This document shows, in pieces, positions 44,688-56,219 of a DNA stretch of 64,000 bases. Origin of the DNA: Trichosphaerium sp. ATCC 40318 (taxonomy: Eukaryota > Discosea > Flabellinia > Trichosidae). Numbering within the stretch: position 1 is the stretch's first letter; each line of letters opens with the position of its first letter. The notes beneath the pieces are model-generated. The model was not told the DNA's origin. It saw only the letters and a program-made list of their open reading frames with translations, and searched no databases. The DNA lies in the NCBI GenBank assembly GCA_038496445.1, contig JALMLS010000197.1, positions 1 to 64,000 of the forward strand. Direction: 5' to 3'. The translations under genes were made by a program, and so were the position numbers.

Positions 44688-47600
44688 ATGAAGATAAAGC
44701 CTCCTCATACTCCTGACGCTCTGGCTAACCACGCAGAAACAAGTACGTTCGATAACTTGATTTTTGATGCTTTTTCTTTTGTCGTTTCATCATTGTTCAT
44801 CTTCTTTCGTGTACGCTTTGCTTTACAACTTTAACAACGCAACAGCGCGTATTACGCCCTAACAGTTGCTTTTTTTTCATTTTATCTTTTTACAAACGTT
44901 AATGCCATTTTTCTCGTAAACTTAGTAATACGCACTATTTTACCCTTAAATCCGTCATGGCGTCACTTTGTAAACCGTTTTTAATTCAGAAATACTCTTT
45001 TTTTTTTTTTTTTTTTCTCTTTTTTTTTATTTTGCTTACCTTGTCACCAGGAAAGTTACTGGCGCTTACAAATGATAAACTACGAGCCATGCGAAAGAAA
45101 CAAAAAATAGACGGCAAGCCCTCAACAAAGGCAGAGTTGGTGTGGAGTTATTTATCACACACACATCCTCCAGGTTCGTAGAACAACTTTACATTTGTGT
45201 TGTTTTGAAGCTCACTTATTATTGTATTAGCTACTGTCAAGCCTACACGAAAAAGAAAGGCTGTACAACCAGCAGCCACAAGTGAATCTAAAAAGCGGCG
45301 ACATGAAAAAAAATCGAAAAAAACAAACCGTCTTGTTCTAGAACGACAGCACAGTGAGCCTTTCGATAACAGGATATTGGTACGAGTTTTTTAGTTAATA
45401 CATGAAAGCGAATGTACTAACACCATGTTAATAGGCGCTGGAGAACAAGTACGAAACACTGGCTACCGGACAAAAGGAAATGGAAGTAAAGTTTGCAATT
45501 GCAGAGGCTGATATAAGCGCATACAAAAAACAAAATGCGGACTTAATAGAGAAAATTACCAGAGCTGAAGGCAGAGCTGCCAAAGCTGAGAAGCAAGCTG
45601 CCAGAGCTGAGGAGCAAGCTGCCAGAGCTGAGGAGCAAGCTACCAGAGCTGCGGAGGTTGAACAAAAGAACAAGGAGGAAATTGCAAAGTTGACAAGAAA
45701 AGCAGCTGAGCTAAAGAAACAAGCAGCTGAGTTCAAGAAACAAGCAGCTGAAATAAAAAAAGAAGCAGCTGAATCAAGAAAGCGTTCGTCAGAATTAAAA
45801 AAGATACTTGAAGCGAAAGAAAAGAAACTTGGTGATTTACAAAGAGAAGCTGCCACATTCCGACAAATAATTGTTGATGTTAGAAAGGAAAAAAATGCTG
45901 CACTTGCCCACCACGATGAACAAATTGCTGAGATAACATGCAGGTTAAACTCAGCAGCTTTTAAGGCATTTAGCAAAGTTTCAATTATGGGTACGTTTTT
46001 TTTTTTTGGCTCTTTTTTTTTTTGTTGTGCCCACCTAACTTTTGCTCAAGACTATACTTGTTGCTTTGAACAGCTTGATCTAAAAAGCAAGATTATGAAG
46101 AAAGCAAAAAAGTGGATTGCTGAAAACCTCGATGCGACCATGTTTCCTCACTTTACAAAGACATTGCTTTCCGAGCTCAAAATTCAGGAAAAAGAGCTTG
46201 CTGAGTATGAGCGACGCGAGATCAAAAAAGTTGATAACACCGAGCATGCCCTTAACGCTCTTATATTTAATATAATGAAAGAAATGGAATTGCCACATTT
46301 GAAGGTGATAGACACTCACGCTGAGGCATCTTTATTTTCGTTCAAGGGATTTGGCATTGTTAAAAAACATTTACCTGATTTGGTATTCACTGCCAACATA
46401 CAAGGCATTGATCCAAAACGTCCTAACCCGCTCCAAATCGTTATGACAATGGAAATTAAAGTTGGTACCATTGCTCCAAGGCATTTAGGACAAGCAATGT
46501 ACGTTAAAACTATTCTCTAGTCACTTTTTCTTTTCTTTTTTTTTGATTTTTTGAATAAATTCATCTGACCTAATCTGTTTAGGGTTTCCTTGGCCAACTT
46601 CATGGCAGTACAGACACCAAGAACAACTATGACAAGTATAGTATTGAGCGAAACTGAGGTCAAATTTGTTCGCTTGGTCTGGGACAATCAAAAAAAGGAT
46701 TATCACTATGAGGTAACTGATAAATACGCAACAAATGAGGAAAATGCTGAGGGCTGCAAAATGCTGAGAGATATCCTAAGTTGTACACCTGAAGACCTTG
46801 GGTGGTCGCTTCCTGCGTTTACTGTTAATGGTTGCGATTACGCACCAAAACAGCAAATAGGCAGTGGCGCAACATCGACTGTATATCGCATTACAGTTAC
46901 CAATACAGAGAACACAGATGACATAGAACACGTTGAAAGAGAGGAAATGGCTGTCAAGGTGTTTAAAACCCTTTATGGTGACATTGCTGATGATGAGAAA
47001 ACAACTCTGGAGGAGTTAAAACCATTCAATATTCCAGGCGTTCCAGTACTTGTACGTTTATTTCTTTACCATTTTTTTTTTTGTATTGACTTCTGTATTA
47101 GGTGTGTACTGGGGAAACAGCTCAACTCGATATATACCATGTCATGACACCTATATGTGGTCCTATAAAACATATAACAGATTGTCCATCGTTTTCTCTG
47201 CTTGTAGAACTACTCAGGAGTGTTCACAACGCTGGATATGTGCATCGGTACGCTCATCGGGTTTTTTTTTGTCAAACGTTTTCACATTTTCTTACTTTTT
47301 TAGTGATGTGAGCGATGGTAACATATTGGTCAGAGATAAACAGCTTTATCTCATCGACTGGGGTTGTGCTTCCCGAGTAAATACTGAACAATATTACCAA
47401 GGCACATTGTTCTTTGCACCTGATGAAATAGTGTCAGCTTTCATTGCAAAAAAAAAAATTGTATTCGAACCCTGTCATGATCTTATGGCATTGGTTTATG
47501 TCTTTATGAGATTTCGATGTTATACACGACTCTTGAGGCAACTCAAAGAATTGTATTCAGAAATAAAATGGAGAGATAGCAAGAGTGTCAACCAAAAAAC

Positions 47601-47826
47601 AGATGACATGGAAATTGACGGTGTGGATAACTCTGACCGTGGCGACGAAGAAGATGATGGTACTACTAAAAAAGCGTTCTATACAAACCAGGAAGCTTTC
47701 AACAACTTTTATCAAAAACGCAAGGAATTGATGGAAGGAAAGTTCTTAAAGCCCATGAAGTATGCTATGGACTGCAACTACGAAGCACTCATTGAATATT
47801 TCAATGACTTTTTCTGTGGTGTTTAA
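44688..47826 (+). CDS. SAP / coiled-coil / PD-(D/E)XK nuclease / protein kinase fusion (Crinkler-like)
   Basis: A likely start is ATG 44688 (MKIKPPHTPDALANHAET), joined in phase across a 308-nt intron to LALTNDKLRAMRKKQKID and TKAELVWSYLS, which fits a SAP DNA-binding helix pair. A basic segment (RKRKAV, KKRRHEKKSKK) precedes a long Ala/Glu/Lys coiled coil (about 45440-45960) with AARAEEQ and AAEFKKQ heptads. The next part has KHLPDLVFT (about 46365-46395) and VMTMEIKVG (about 46440-46470): P-D and E-x-K as in PD-(D/E)XK nucleases, followed by GQAM. The C-terminal kinase-like domain shows IGSGATSTVYRI, MAVKVFK, HRDVSDGNILV (about 47245-47330), LIDWGCA in place of DFG, and GTLFFAPDE. TAA is at 47824-47826. 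This nuclease-kinase order is known from Crinkler-type effectors; the SAP front end is not something I recognise. Role unknown. Confidence 0.78.
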
Positions 47827-49600
47827 ACAATAATTAAAAATAACGACCGATTCTCATCATGTACAAAGAAAAAAAAACAAAATAAAAAAAGTTGAGTCGA
47901 TATGTTTTTTTTTTTTTGTTTTTAAGTTGATTCTTCAGTTTCATCTCAATTGTCAACCTTCACTTTTTTTTACACGTGCTATCATATAGTGCGATGTTTG
48001 CCTTTGTCCAAGCCTGTTCTGGCAACAGACGTTAGATAGAGGTCAAGAATGGGTAAAAAAGTAGTGCTTTTTAGCGCTTTTTCAAACATCTCAACTAGAG
48101 CTGAAAATCCTCAATTACGCTATAACTTAAAGTTGATGTGTTCAGTGCTTTCGATGCGCCTTCTGTACTTTGTGTTATAATTAGCAATTGTACATAACCT
48201 AAAACCAAAAAACAAAACTAGTTGTTTGTTCTAAAAATTTAGCATCTTTGGGTGATGTCAAGGACATTTATTGAGTATTACTACTTGATACCCATCAACT
48301 TAAATACCCAAGCGTGAGTCATATCAGATTTCAAGAGTTCCATTTTGAGAGTGTACTATAAAATACAACCGTCTGTGCAATCTACGTAAGCTCCTTGAAA
48401 ACTGCCATACACATAACTTGTTTATATGTAGCCAAGAAATGCCATGTGAGGTGCATGTTTGCTCTTATCTTTTGGCCTCTCAGCTAGTAGGTGTCGGTCA
48501 TACTCATAGATGGTAGTTTACTTAAAGTTGTAATACAGTTTATATTAGTGTGGATTATTAGAGTTTACACTACATGCCTTGAGTTTGAACTCGAATGGAA
48601 ATTGTAAAACAGTTTTTTTTTTTCATTTCATTAACATGTTGTTTTATAATATGTGTACCTCCCTCTGAATCACGTGACTGCTTTTTGTCAACAAATATAA
48701 AAATTAAAATATCTGGAGCTCGCTAGATGCGTGACCAGTCTACTGTTATTTTCTTAGAAACACTGATGCATGCAACCAGTAATGTGAAGTAAAAAACGTA
48801 GTTGCATGCAACTCCATTGCCAAGATGACAATATCAATTGCATCTGTAAATAGCCTCAAAAATGCACGTATGTACATGGGTGTTTAAACTGGATGGTTGA
48901 CGCGTATGAGTACGATTCAACAGTTTATTTCGATGTGTCATGCCAAGTAAAAAGGAACATAGTACCAATAACATACTTCTCCGCATAAACGAAAGCGTTT
49001 CTGTCATCTAGTAACGATAAGATTGGACCATCATGATATAATAGAACTATTCACATCAAAGTTTCGCATAAAGCGAAATCACGTGAACCAATGTAACGGA
49101 CAGACAAAAAACCGAAAAAACCAAAAAACACAAACAAAAAATAAAACAAGTCATTTTCACTCTAGAATTTCGACAGGGTACATAAACATGATCTACAACT
49201 ATTATCTCAATAGTATACTACATATATACCATCGGAAAAAAGTAAATACATGAGTGGTGATCTAGGAAAAACGTCAAAAAAGTTTTTCGTATTTTCGCAA
49301 CTCGAGAATTTAACAAAAAAACGTCGAGCGTGGGTTTAAAAAAATGGGTTTGTATTGATGTACTTATTCGTAAAAAGGTTAGGTCCGGCCATGCAGTTTT
49401 TGATTCAGAACGCGTTATTGGTACTTGAGATTGCGGATTAGACGCTTTTTTTGCGAAAAACGAAATGTAGGCCAGGTATTTTACGGATCGTGACGATCGT
49501 TGAAGCCTTTTTGTTTGGTGTAGAACGTACTCACATAAGAGACGGTTTAAAATAATATATACAGATCCTAGATCCGTTTGAGATAATCCTACGTCTTGTA
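47827..49600. other. Long AT-rich intergenic region
   Basis: About 1.8 kb has no frame longer than about 75 codons and no splice-flanked protein-like stretch that I could find on either strand. It contains poly-T tracts and TCACGTGA at 48670-48677 and 49079-49086. No RNA gene was recognised. Confidence 0.45.
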
Positions 49601-50850
49601 GATAGCACGTTTTTTTTCTTCGATGAAGATACCACTTGTCAATGCTTTAGAAAGCTAATTCTCCGCCTAAGAAACATAAAGCATTGTTAGTTTCGGCTAT
49701 TTTTTGTGTTGGATGGGAGTTTTTTAGTGGCTTTTCAAACACATACGTACCCGGTAGATTTCTTTGTGTTTCGCTTGTAGCTGTTCATTGACACTATCGA
49801 TTTTTTGTATTTTTGTGACGAAAAAAATTGTATCGCTTTCAAATTTGTTCTTTAATGTCCGTTGAGTGAAATGCTGGGTATGTATTGTTTGGCGCTAGCC
49901 GTGTGCTTGTGAACTACCTAGGGTGTGAGACGTCTTTTTCGCGTTTAGTTTTTCTTGTAGTTTCTCAAAAGCGAAAACTTTTTGAGTTTTTCACGTGTTT
50001 TTTTCCTTTCGAAAAAACGTGATGAGAGAGTGCTGACACTATACACTTAGTGTGCATCTCTTTTTTTTTGTTTCTATTTAAAGCGTACCATCGTATTTCA
50101 TTGTAAGGGCCCATAGGGTAAAATCGTTTTTCCGTCAATAGTCGTATGAATTATCGGGAAATGCAATTGCTATGTGTAGTTTTTTTTCCTTTTGTATTGG
50201 AGGTTTTTGGTTTAACTTTGTAGCGTCTAGTTGAGTGGTTGGTTGAAGGATTTGTATAATCCTACGAGTTTTTTAAAGGGTCACGAGATTGGATTAATGG
50301 AGATTGTGTGGATCAGTGAGTGATATGTGGAGTTAAATAACTTTTTTGAGGATTGTAATGATATCTAAGCTTGTTTGTTTGGTACTGACATACTAGAACA
50401 AGAGATAGTTCACGATGGAGATAGTTTAATGGACGATATTGTGGCTAGATGGTTCACAGTGAACAGTTTTTTGTCTTCGGTGAAGTGCACATGTCAAGTT
50501 AAAATAACTTGTTCATGTCAACGTACATGACTGAAATTCTCCGGCTAAAAAACATAAAGGCATTGTTTGTTTCGGCTACAGTATACCTGTTGGGGAGAGG
50601 ATTTTACTACACGTTTTTATATACGTATACCGTGCCAGAAACACGCTGTGTTTTCAAATTGTGATATACATCTGTGTGACATCTTTTCTGCGTTGTTGAA
50701 GGACTACTGCTAAAAGCGTAAAGTTCTCGTCAAATCTAAAAAAAGCGAGTAGAGTTTTTTTAAATTTCACGTGTTTTTTTGTAAAAAAAAACGTTTTGTT
50801 CCTGTTACCGCGTCACGGTATTCCGCTATTATTCGACTTACACCATATCC
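49600..50850 (-). pseudogene. Two decayed copies of a minus-strand coiled-coil gene
   Basis: On the minus strand, copy 1 (about 50000-49640) shows KTQKVFAFEKLQEKLNAKK, an exon with VTKIQKIDSVNEQLQAKHKE followed by IYR, a GTACGT donor at about 49750, and acceptor TTTCTTAG before GGAGAATT. Copy 2 (about 50800-50520) retains the same landmarks in degraded form, including TTTTTTAG before CGGAGAATTTC and a CACGTG/T-run block. The shared sequence just inside the intron (AACATAAAG, TTTCGGCTA on the plus strand) is well conserved between the copies. Coding frames are broken in both, so I treat them as a duplicated, decayed gene. The family is unknown. Confidence 0.45.
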
Positions 50851-51648
50851 AGATGATTTAGCGTATCTTTCTTGGCTACTTTTTGTGCGAAACTCTTTTT
50901 TGACGGATATTTTCGCACGTAGGTAGATCAATTCACAAAGGTATTGAAAACCAAATAATGGTTTATTGCGAGGTAAAGGGGTAACCTAAAAACCATTTAG
51001 AAAGGCATGTTGTTGATTTTGGTATGAAGATACTCTGCAGGTTCGGTTTTCTGTTCACACTACTTTTTATGTGTTTCTCTGGTAATAGTTTTCAGTTGTG
51101 GACAAAATAAAATATCAAATACCATACAATTCCTTTGTTTTACTGTATCTTGCCTTAGAACTGATTTTTCAGTACCGGAAAACACCCCGTGAGGGGCTGA
51201 GCTTTTCTTCCTATTTAAAACATGTACATCATAGACAGCGTAGTACTACAAGGACATTTGTGCGAAATCTCGTTCCTCAACCAACTATTTTTTCAAAGAG
51301 GACTTTTTTTCTTCAATACCTCCGAAAAAAAATATTACAAATGTCATTTAGTGCAAAATATCACGTGATTGTACACGTTTTTTTTTTCAAGCAAACGACA
51401 TGTCGTAAACTCGTAACATTTTTTGGCTAAAGAAACAAAGGCCGCCTGTGAATGCAAGGAGCAAAGGAAAATATAATCGACAGGACGAACCTCGCACTTG
51501 GGTAAAGAGAAAAGGAGAAAATGGCTTTTTCCATTTTTACAAAAAAGATTGAGTTTTCTTTCGGCACAATTCAAGCTCACATAAACGTACTATTCCAAAT
51601 ACAAAACAACAGCAGCAACAACAGTTCCTAACTACCTAACCAATCACT
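50851..51648. other. Intergenic region
   Basis: No convincing exon was found. It contains TCACGTGA at 51361-51368. A plus-strand frame at 51098-51430 has no family resemblance or splice context. Confidence 0.4.
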
Positions 51649-52458
51649 ATGAATAACCAGTTATTTATCGAGAAAGTAATGAAAGAGTCCAACAACAAAC
51701 CTGATAAGAAATGTAATTCTCGTATTACATGGGACATATCAAGTAGTTGTATCCAGTCCAGGTTACCTATCAAACCCTCTGATAGACCATTCGGTTCATT
51801 ACAGACCCCAGAACAGCAATCTTCGGCAGCTGTAGAAGAAATGGAGTACGTCCTATAAAAAGTAAACCCAAGCAAAAAATCCCGTTGGCTAATTTTTTGT
51901 CAAAAAAGGTATTACTTTGCCTGGCTAGTATGGTTAGATGATCTGCACCGTACACGTCCCAATGATTACAAGAGATTTTTCCTCCAAGAAGAGGAAATAA
52001 AACAAAAAGTATGTCAAGCCACACCCTTATGTATAAGACTAATTTTTCCTAAGCTGAAAACAATGTTTACTGCTTTCATTTCGAGTGAAACTTCTGTTTT
52101 GCAAGATGGTTCTATCGTAACTGAGAAGCAACCAAGTACCTTCATACCATGCAACAAACTCAGAGGTCGCGTACAGAAGACCTATGATAGAAAGTCTCTT
52201 CATATACCAGCTGTTAAGCTTAGAGAGGTACGAATTTGTTCGTCTCAATACGGTTTTATTTTTTGGATGCTAGTCAGCCAAATACTTCATCTATTTCGCC
52301 ATTGCTCCCCCTGTTTCATCTATCTAACGCGTTATATCTAGGTGTTAAAGAAATCTAAAAAAACAGTCATTAACGGCGGTGGTGATGCAGCAATACGAAC
52401 AGCACTGTCGCACCTAGTTAGAGTTCTTGAGAGTAAAGTTGAACAAAGACGTCAGTAA
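51649..52458 (+). CDS. Hypothetical small protein, four exons
   Basis: ATG 51649 opens MNNQLFIEKVMKESNNKPDK; the first exon runs to a GTACGT donor at 51846. The second exon joins in phase and reads YYFAWLVWLDDLHRTRPNDY and KRFFLQEEEIKQK. The third encodes EKQPSTFIPCNKLRGRVQK and HIPAVKLRE. The last (from about 52342) is VLKKSKKTVINGGGDAAIRT followed by a leucine-bearing helix, ending at TAA 52456-52458. The protein is about 190 residues, mostly polar, with one aromatic-rich helix in the middle. Clean in-phase splicing supports a real gene, but I do not recognise the family and infer no function. Confidence 0.6.
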
Positions 52459-53945
52459 ATACCTACAAAACCCACGTGATATTTTTCTTTTTAGTCCACT
52501 AAACGCTTTCAAATCTCACAGCTTGATAAACTAAAAAAACAAAAAATTCTCCGCCCTTGGCACCTAACGTAAAATGTAAATTATTCCCAATAAAAATTGA
52601 ATCAAAAAAAAAAAGTACATTCTTGTCTTACTCTACCTTTTTCTTTCTCGCGTACACTTTGTTACGAGCACATAATTATGCGAGTTCTTTTAACCATGTT
52701 TGATAAGAGTGACAGAAGTTCATCCATACTCGAAATTAGTAGTTCCACTTATTTCTTCAATGTTGCAAGCGTAGTCAACCAGTAGTGTTCCAATTGTTTT
52801 ACTTCCTAACGGTCATTCGAATTAAATCACGTGATATTTAGTCATGTAACACCCCTCATGTGCGTGCGTGTCTTTGTAAATCTCGTTTTCTGTAACAGTA
52901 GTTATGTTAGTTTAGACTTCGTACTGGTATGAGAGTGTTGTACCTCAACGTATTGGTAAGAGGCGCACTCCTAGGGCACACACGAAAATATCAAACAATA
53001 AAAACACGTTGAATAAGGCGTAGGTTATCTACTACATCTCTGTGGTATGAACGAAGAATTTGGTAACAGTCTCCGTTGTTCAGTTTGTTTCAACCGAATA
53101 GGGACTCCAATCTGACTTAATCATGCCCTCATTATGTTAAAGGTAATGTGTACTACTCTACTAGGTACTCTGCGTTACATTTATTTATTTTATTTACAGA
53201 CATGAAGCTGTAACAAGTTTAAAATGGGATCGTTTTTTGTCCATTGTTTGTATGATTCAAAAAAAAAATACCAATTGAATGACTGCTTAATGGCTGCCAG
53301 CCAAAAAATATTACAAAACTGAGCGCAATATTGACGCTCACCGTTTTTTACCAGACAACGTTTTATAGCATGAGAACATTCACAATTTCATTTTTATCAT
53401 TGTATTTATTTATCAGAATTGTATTTCTACTTATGAAGGAGACACCATGGAGCCAAGTACAAATAGTTACGTCTAATCAAGAAGCAAAGACTTGCGAAAG
53501 ATTTTGCCTGCCAATTCCCAAAACCAAAAATCCACAGAAATAAACCTAGATAAGATTTTCATATGTGCACCACTGTGTAGAGTACAAAAACGTGGGTGGA
53601 GTTACAAATAATTGGTGAAGAGAAAAATTCAAATGGAAAGAAACAGTATTACCGGAAAATTTTAGAGCTGCTACAAACCTAAGGAGGTGCTGTATCCATT
53701 TTAACTCTTGCTCTTTTTGCATTCAGCAAAATCAGTCTAAGTGAATCACGCCTTAACTGGAGATTTTCCTTATCACGCTGTGGACATGTTATAATGTGAT
53801 AATTGTTTTATTTTTCTACAAGGTTTGGTGGCATGGGTTTTTTTCTTTAAGGGTACTTTATAATCGGTTCTTTAAAAAAGCCCTCATACTCCTCATGACA
53901 CAAAGAATTTTTTTTTCAAAAAAGGGATTTGAAGGTTTTTTTTGT
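52459..53945. other. Intergenic region
   Basis: About 1.5 kb lies between the hypothetical gene and the RPN10 3' end. A TCACGTGA lies at 52827-52834. Short frames only; no repeat, RNA gene or splice-flanked coding stretch was recognised. Confidence 0.45.
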
Positions 53946-55862
53946 TTACTTCTTATCTTCATCCTTCTTCTTGTCACCAGTCATTTGGTCCAAAATACTC
54001 TTAATACTTGGGTCATTAGGATCAACACCTGGTAGATCTGCAATCATAGATGCCAAAAGATCTTGGTCGCCAGCGATAGCGGATAAGTCAGGTACTCCTG
54101 TAGCGGAAGTTGAAGCTTCGTTTGTACTCTCAGTTTTATCTGCGGCTGGTTCGCTATGATCAGCAAGAGACATTTGAAGAGCTTTTTGTAGTTCATCATC
54201 ATCATCTTCGTCTTCATCAACTTCCATCTGGAAAAAGAGTTAGTAAGATAAAAGGCCAAACATCGAAAAAACAAAAAAAGGTCAAAACAAAAAAATTAAA
54301 AAAACCGGCAAAATCTTACGTCATCTTGACCTGCATCAGCCTCAGCATTAGAAGCATTATATTCCATCATAGATAAAGCAAGTGCTTGTTGTAGCAAGTC
54401 ATCTTCATCATCTAAACGGACTAAATTAACAACCGAAAACCAAAAAGAAAACAGTTTCCAAGTAGAAATTATCTCGTAAAATAAACGCTTACCATCCATC
54501 TGTGGAGGTGCCTGTTCTGCGACTGTAGGCCCAGATGCTGCTGGTGTAGCATCAGCAGGTTCTGTAGCAGGTGTAGCATCCTTCATTTCGGCATCATCGT
54601 CACCAGGAGCATTTTCAGTAGCCGTTGACTCTCCTTGAGCTTCTTTGCGCTTATTTTCTTCTTCCATAGATAATCGGAGAGCCAAAGCGAGTTCTGGTTC
54701 TACATTTGGATCCACACCAAATTCGAACGTATTTGGATTAGCAGGAGCAACTAACCAACTGTAAATAACAGAATACAAAAAAAATTGTTTTGGTTTTTTG
54801 ACTCATCTGTAGAGCCCTATTAGACTACATACCTCCACCAGGCATACTGCTTGTAACGATAGGAGATGATAACAGTGCATCAGCGATAAATCCAGGACCA
54901 GGAGGGATAGTTACGAAGTTACTAGTCAAAAAATTAGTTATATAACATAAATAAACGCTAACGACGTTTGGAGTAATAAGAAAGCGTAAATGAGGAGTTT
55001 TGATGAAAATCATAAAAATCCCAACAAAAAAAAATTATTTGAAACAAGACAGGCCCAGAAAAACGTACGAGTTGTCATTATTGTTGACGGCGTTATGGAA
55101 AGCTTGCAATTTTTCTTGGTTTTCGTCTCCAAGGGCGATAATATCAACAGCAACTTTGTTCTTCTTCAAACGTTTACCTAGTCTCTCGACTTGCTATTCA
55201 AAACGTCAAAAAAAAAATCTTTGATGGGTTTGAGGCGCGTATAAAAACGGACCGCGTCTGGCAGAATTCCGTTCAAAAATTTTTTGATCAAAATCTTTGA
55301 ATGGCTTTAATATTCGATTGGATTGCTCACCTTTACAGTTTGAGTTATAGGGCTACCAACAAAAGCAACAATACGTTGTTCTTGACGTTTGTTTTGTCTG
55401 TGTTTTAAACCAAGCTAAAAGCGCATGTGAGATGACATATAATAGCCCAGCAACGTGTTTACGCACCTGAGCTACTTGGATACCCTCCATAAAGCTAGAT
55501 TCACCACCAATCTGAGAAGTATGCATAGCAGCTACAATACGTCCAGGATCTGTTGTTAGTGTAGCCAGCACGCGAATCCTGTACAATTGGCGTTAAAAAC
55601 ATAGTTAAAACAACCCAATTGTAATGCAAACAATTGCGTACGAAGCTCCAGAATTTGATATGAGCCCGACTGTACTTTCAGGGTTTGAATTTGTTTTTGT
55701 GCCTGTGATGAGATTTACAGCGTCTTTGCACGCTTCGAACCTGTTTGGCGAGAAATCGCTGTTTCTCATACATTCAGAGTTATCTATACTTACCAAAGCG
55801 TCAATAAAAGGTTTTTTTTTGTTTTTAGTAACGTACACGATAATTGTAGCTTCTAGGACCAT
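53946..55862 (-). CDS. RPN10: 26S proteasome ubiquitin receptor RPN10 / PSMD4
   Basis: Subunit of the 19S regulatory particle that captures polyubiquitinated substrates. ATG 55860-55862 opens MVLEATII; an in-phase splice gives VIDNSECMRNSDFSPNRFEA, the start of the VWA domain. VRVLATLTTDPGRIVAAMHT (about 55575), SSFMEGIQVAQ, QRIVAFVGSPITQTVK (about 55350), the KRLKKNKVAVDIIALGDE-like exon (about 55160) and VTIPPGPGFIADALLSSP (about 54900) complete it. Three ubiquitin-interacting motifs follow: EPELALALRLSMEEE (about 54690), DDLLQQALALSMMEYN (about 54390) and DDELQKALQMSLADHS (about 54190). The C-terminus ends DQMTGDKKKDEDKK at TAA 53946-53948. Human PSMD4 has two UIMs and the yeast protein one, so three is a modest expansion. 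About eight introns. Confidence 0.95.
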
Positions 55863-56219
55863 GGCTATTCAAATGTTAATACGCCACTAAACTTTTGTAG
55901 AGCGCTTGTTTGACTTTTTCAACTTTCAAAAAAAAAACTGTTGACCGTTTTTTCTGCCTAAAACCACTACTGCTTGTTTGTCGTGTATGAGTTACCTCCT
56001 GTGATGGGCTACTTTGTTGTATTAACTAAAAAACTGCTTGTTTTGGTGTTTAGTTATTTTATTTAAACTCTCCTTGCATTCTTTTGCATTCGTGCATATT
56101 ACCTACCACTGAGCTGTTGTTTTTCGAGACCATAGAGCGATAATCGGGTGTCAACGATTTTCTCTGTCCTATAACAGTTATAAATACTCTGTATATGTGC
56201 CATACCCGTACTCTAGTGA
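55863..56219. promoter_or_regulatory. Divergent promoter interval between RPN10 and the ROCO gene
   Basis: About 360 bases separate the two divergent start codons. It is AT-rich; no specific element was identified. Confidence 0.3.

Noticed and set aside
45428-45976. Minus-strand 182-codon Ser/Ala/Phe-rich frame
   Set aside because: It is antisense to the Ala/Glu/Lys coiled coil of the SAP/kinase fusion; repeats of one strand keep the other open.
52597-53543. Several 60-70 codon plus-strand frames
   Set aside because: Low complexity, no splice context and no recognisable family; treated as chance frames in intergenic DNA.
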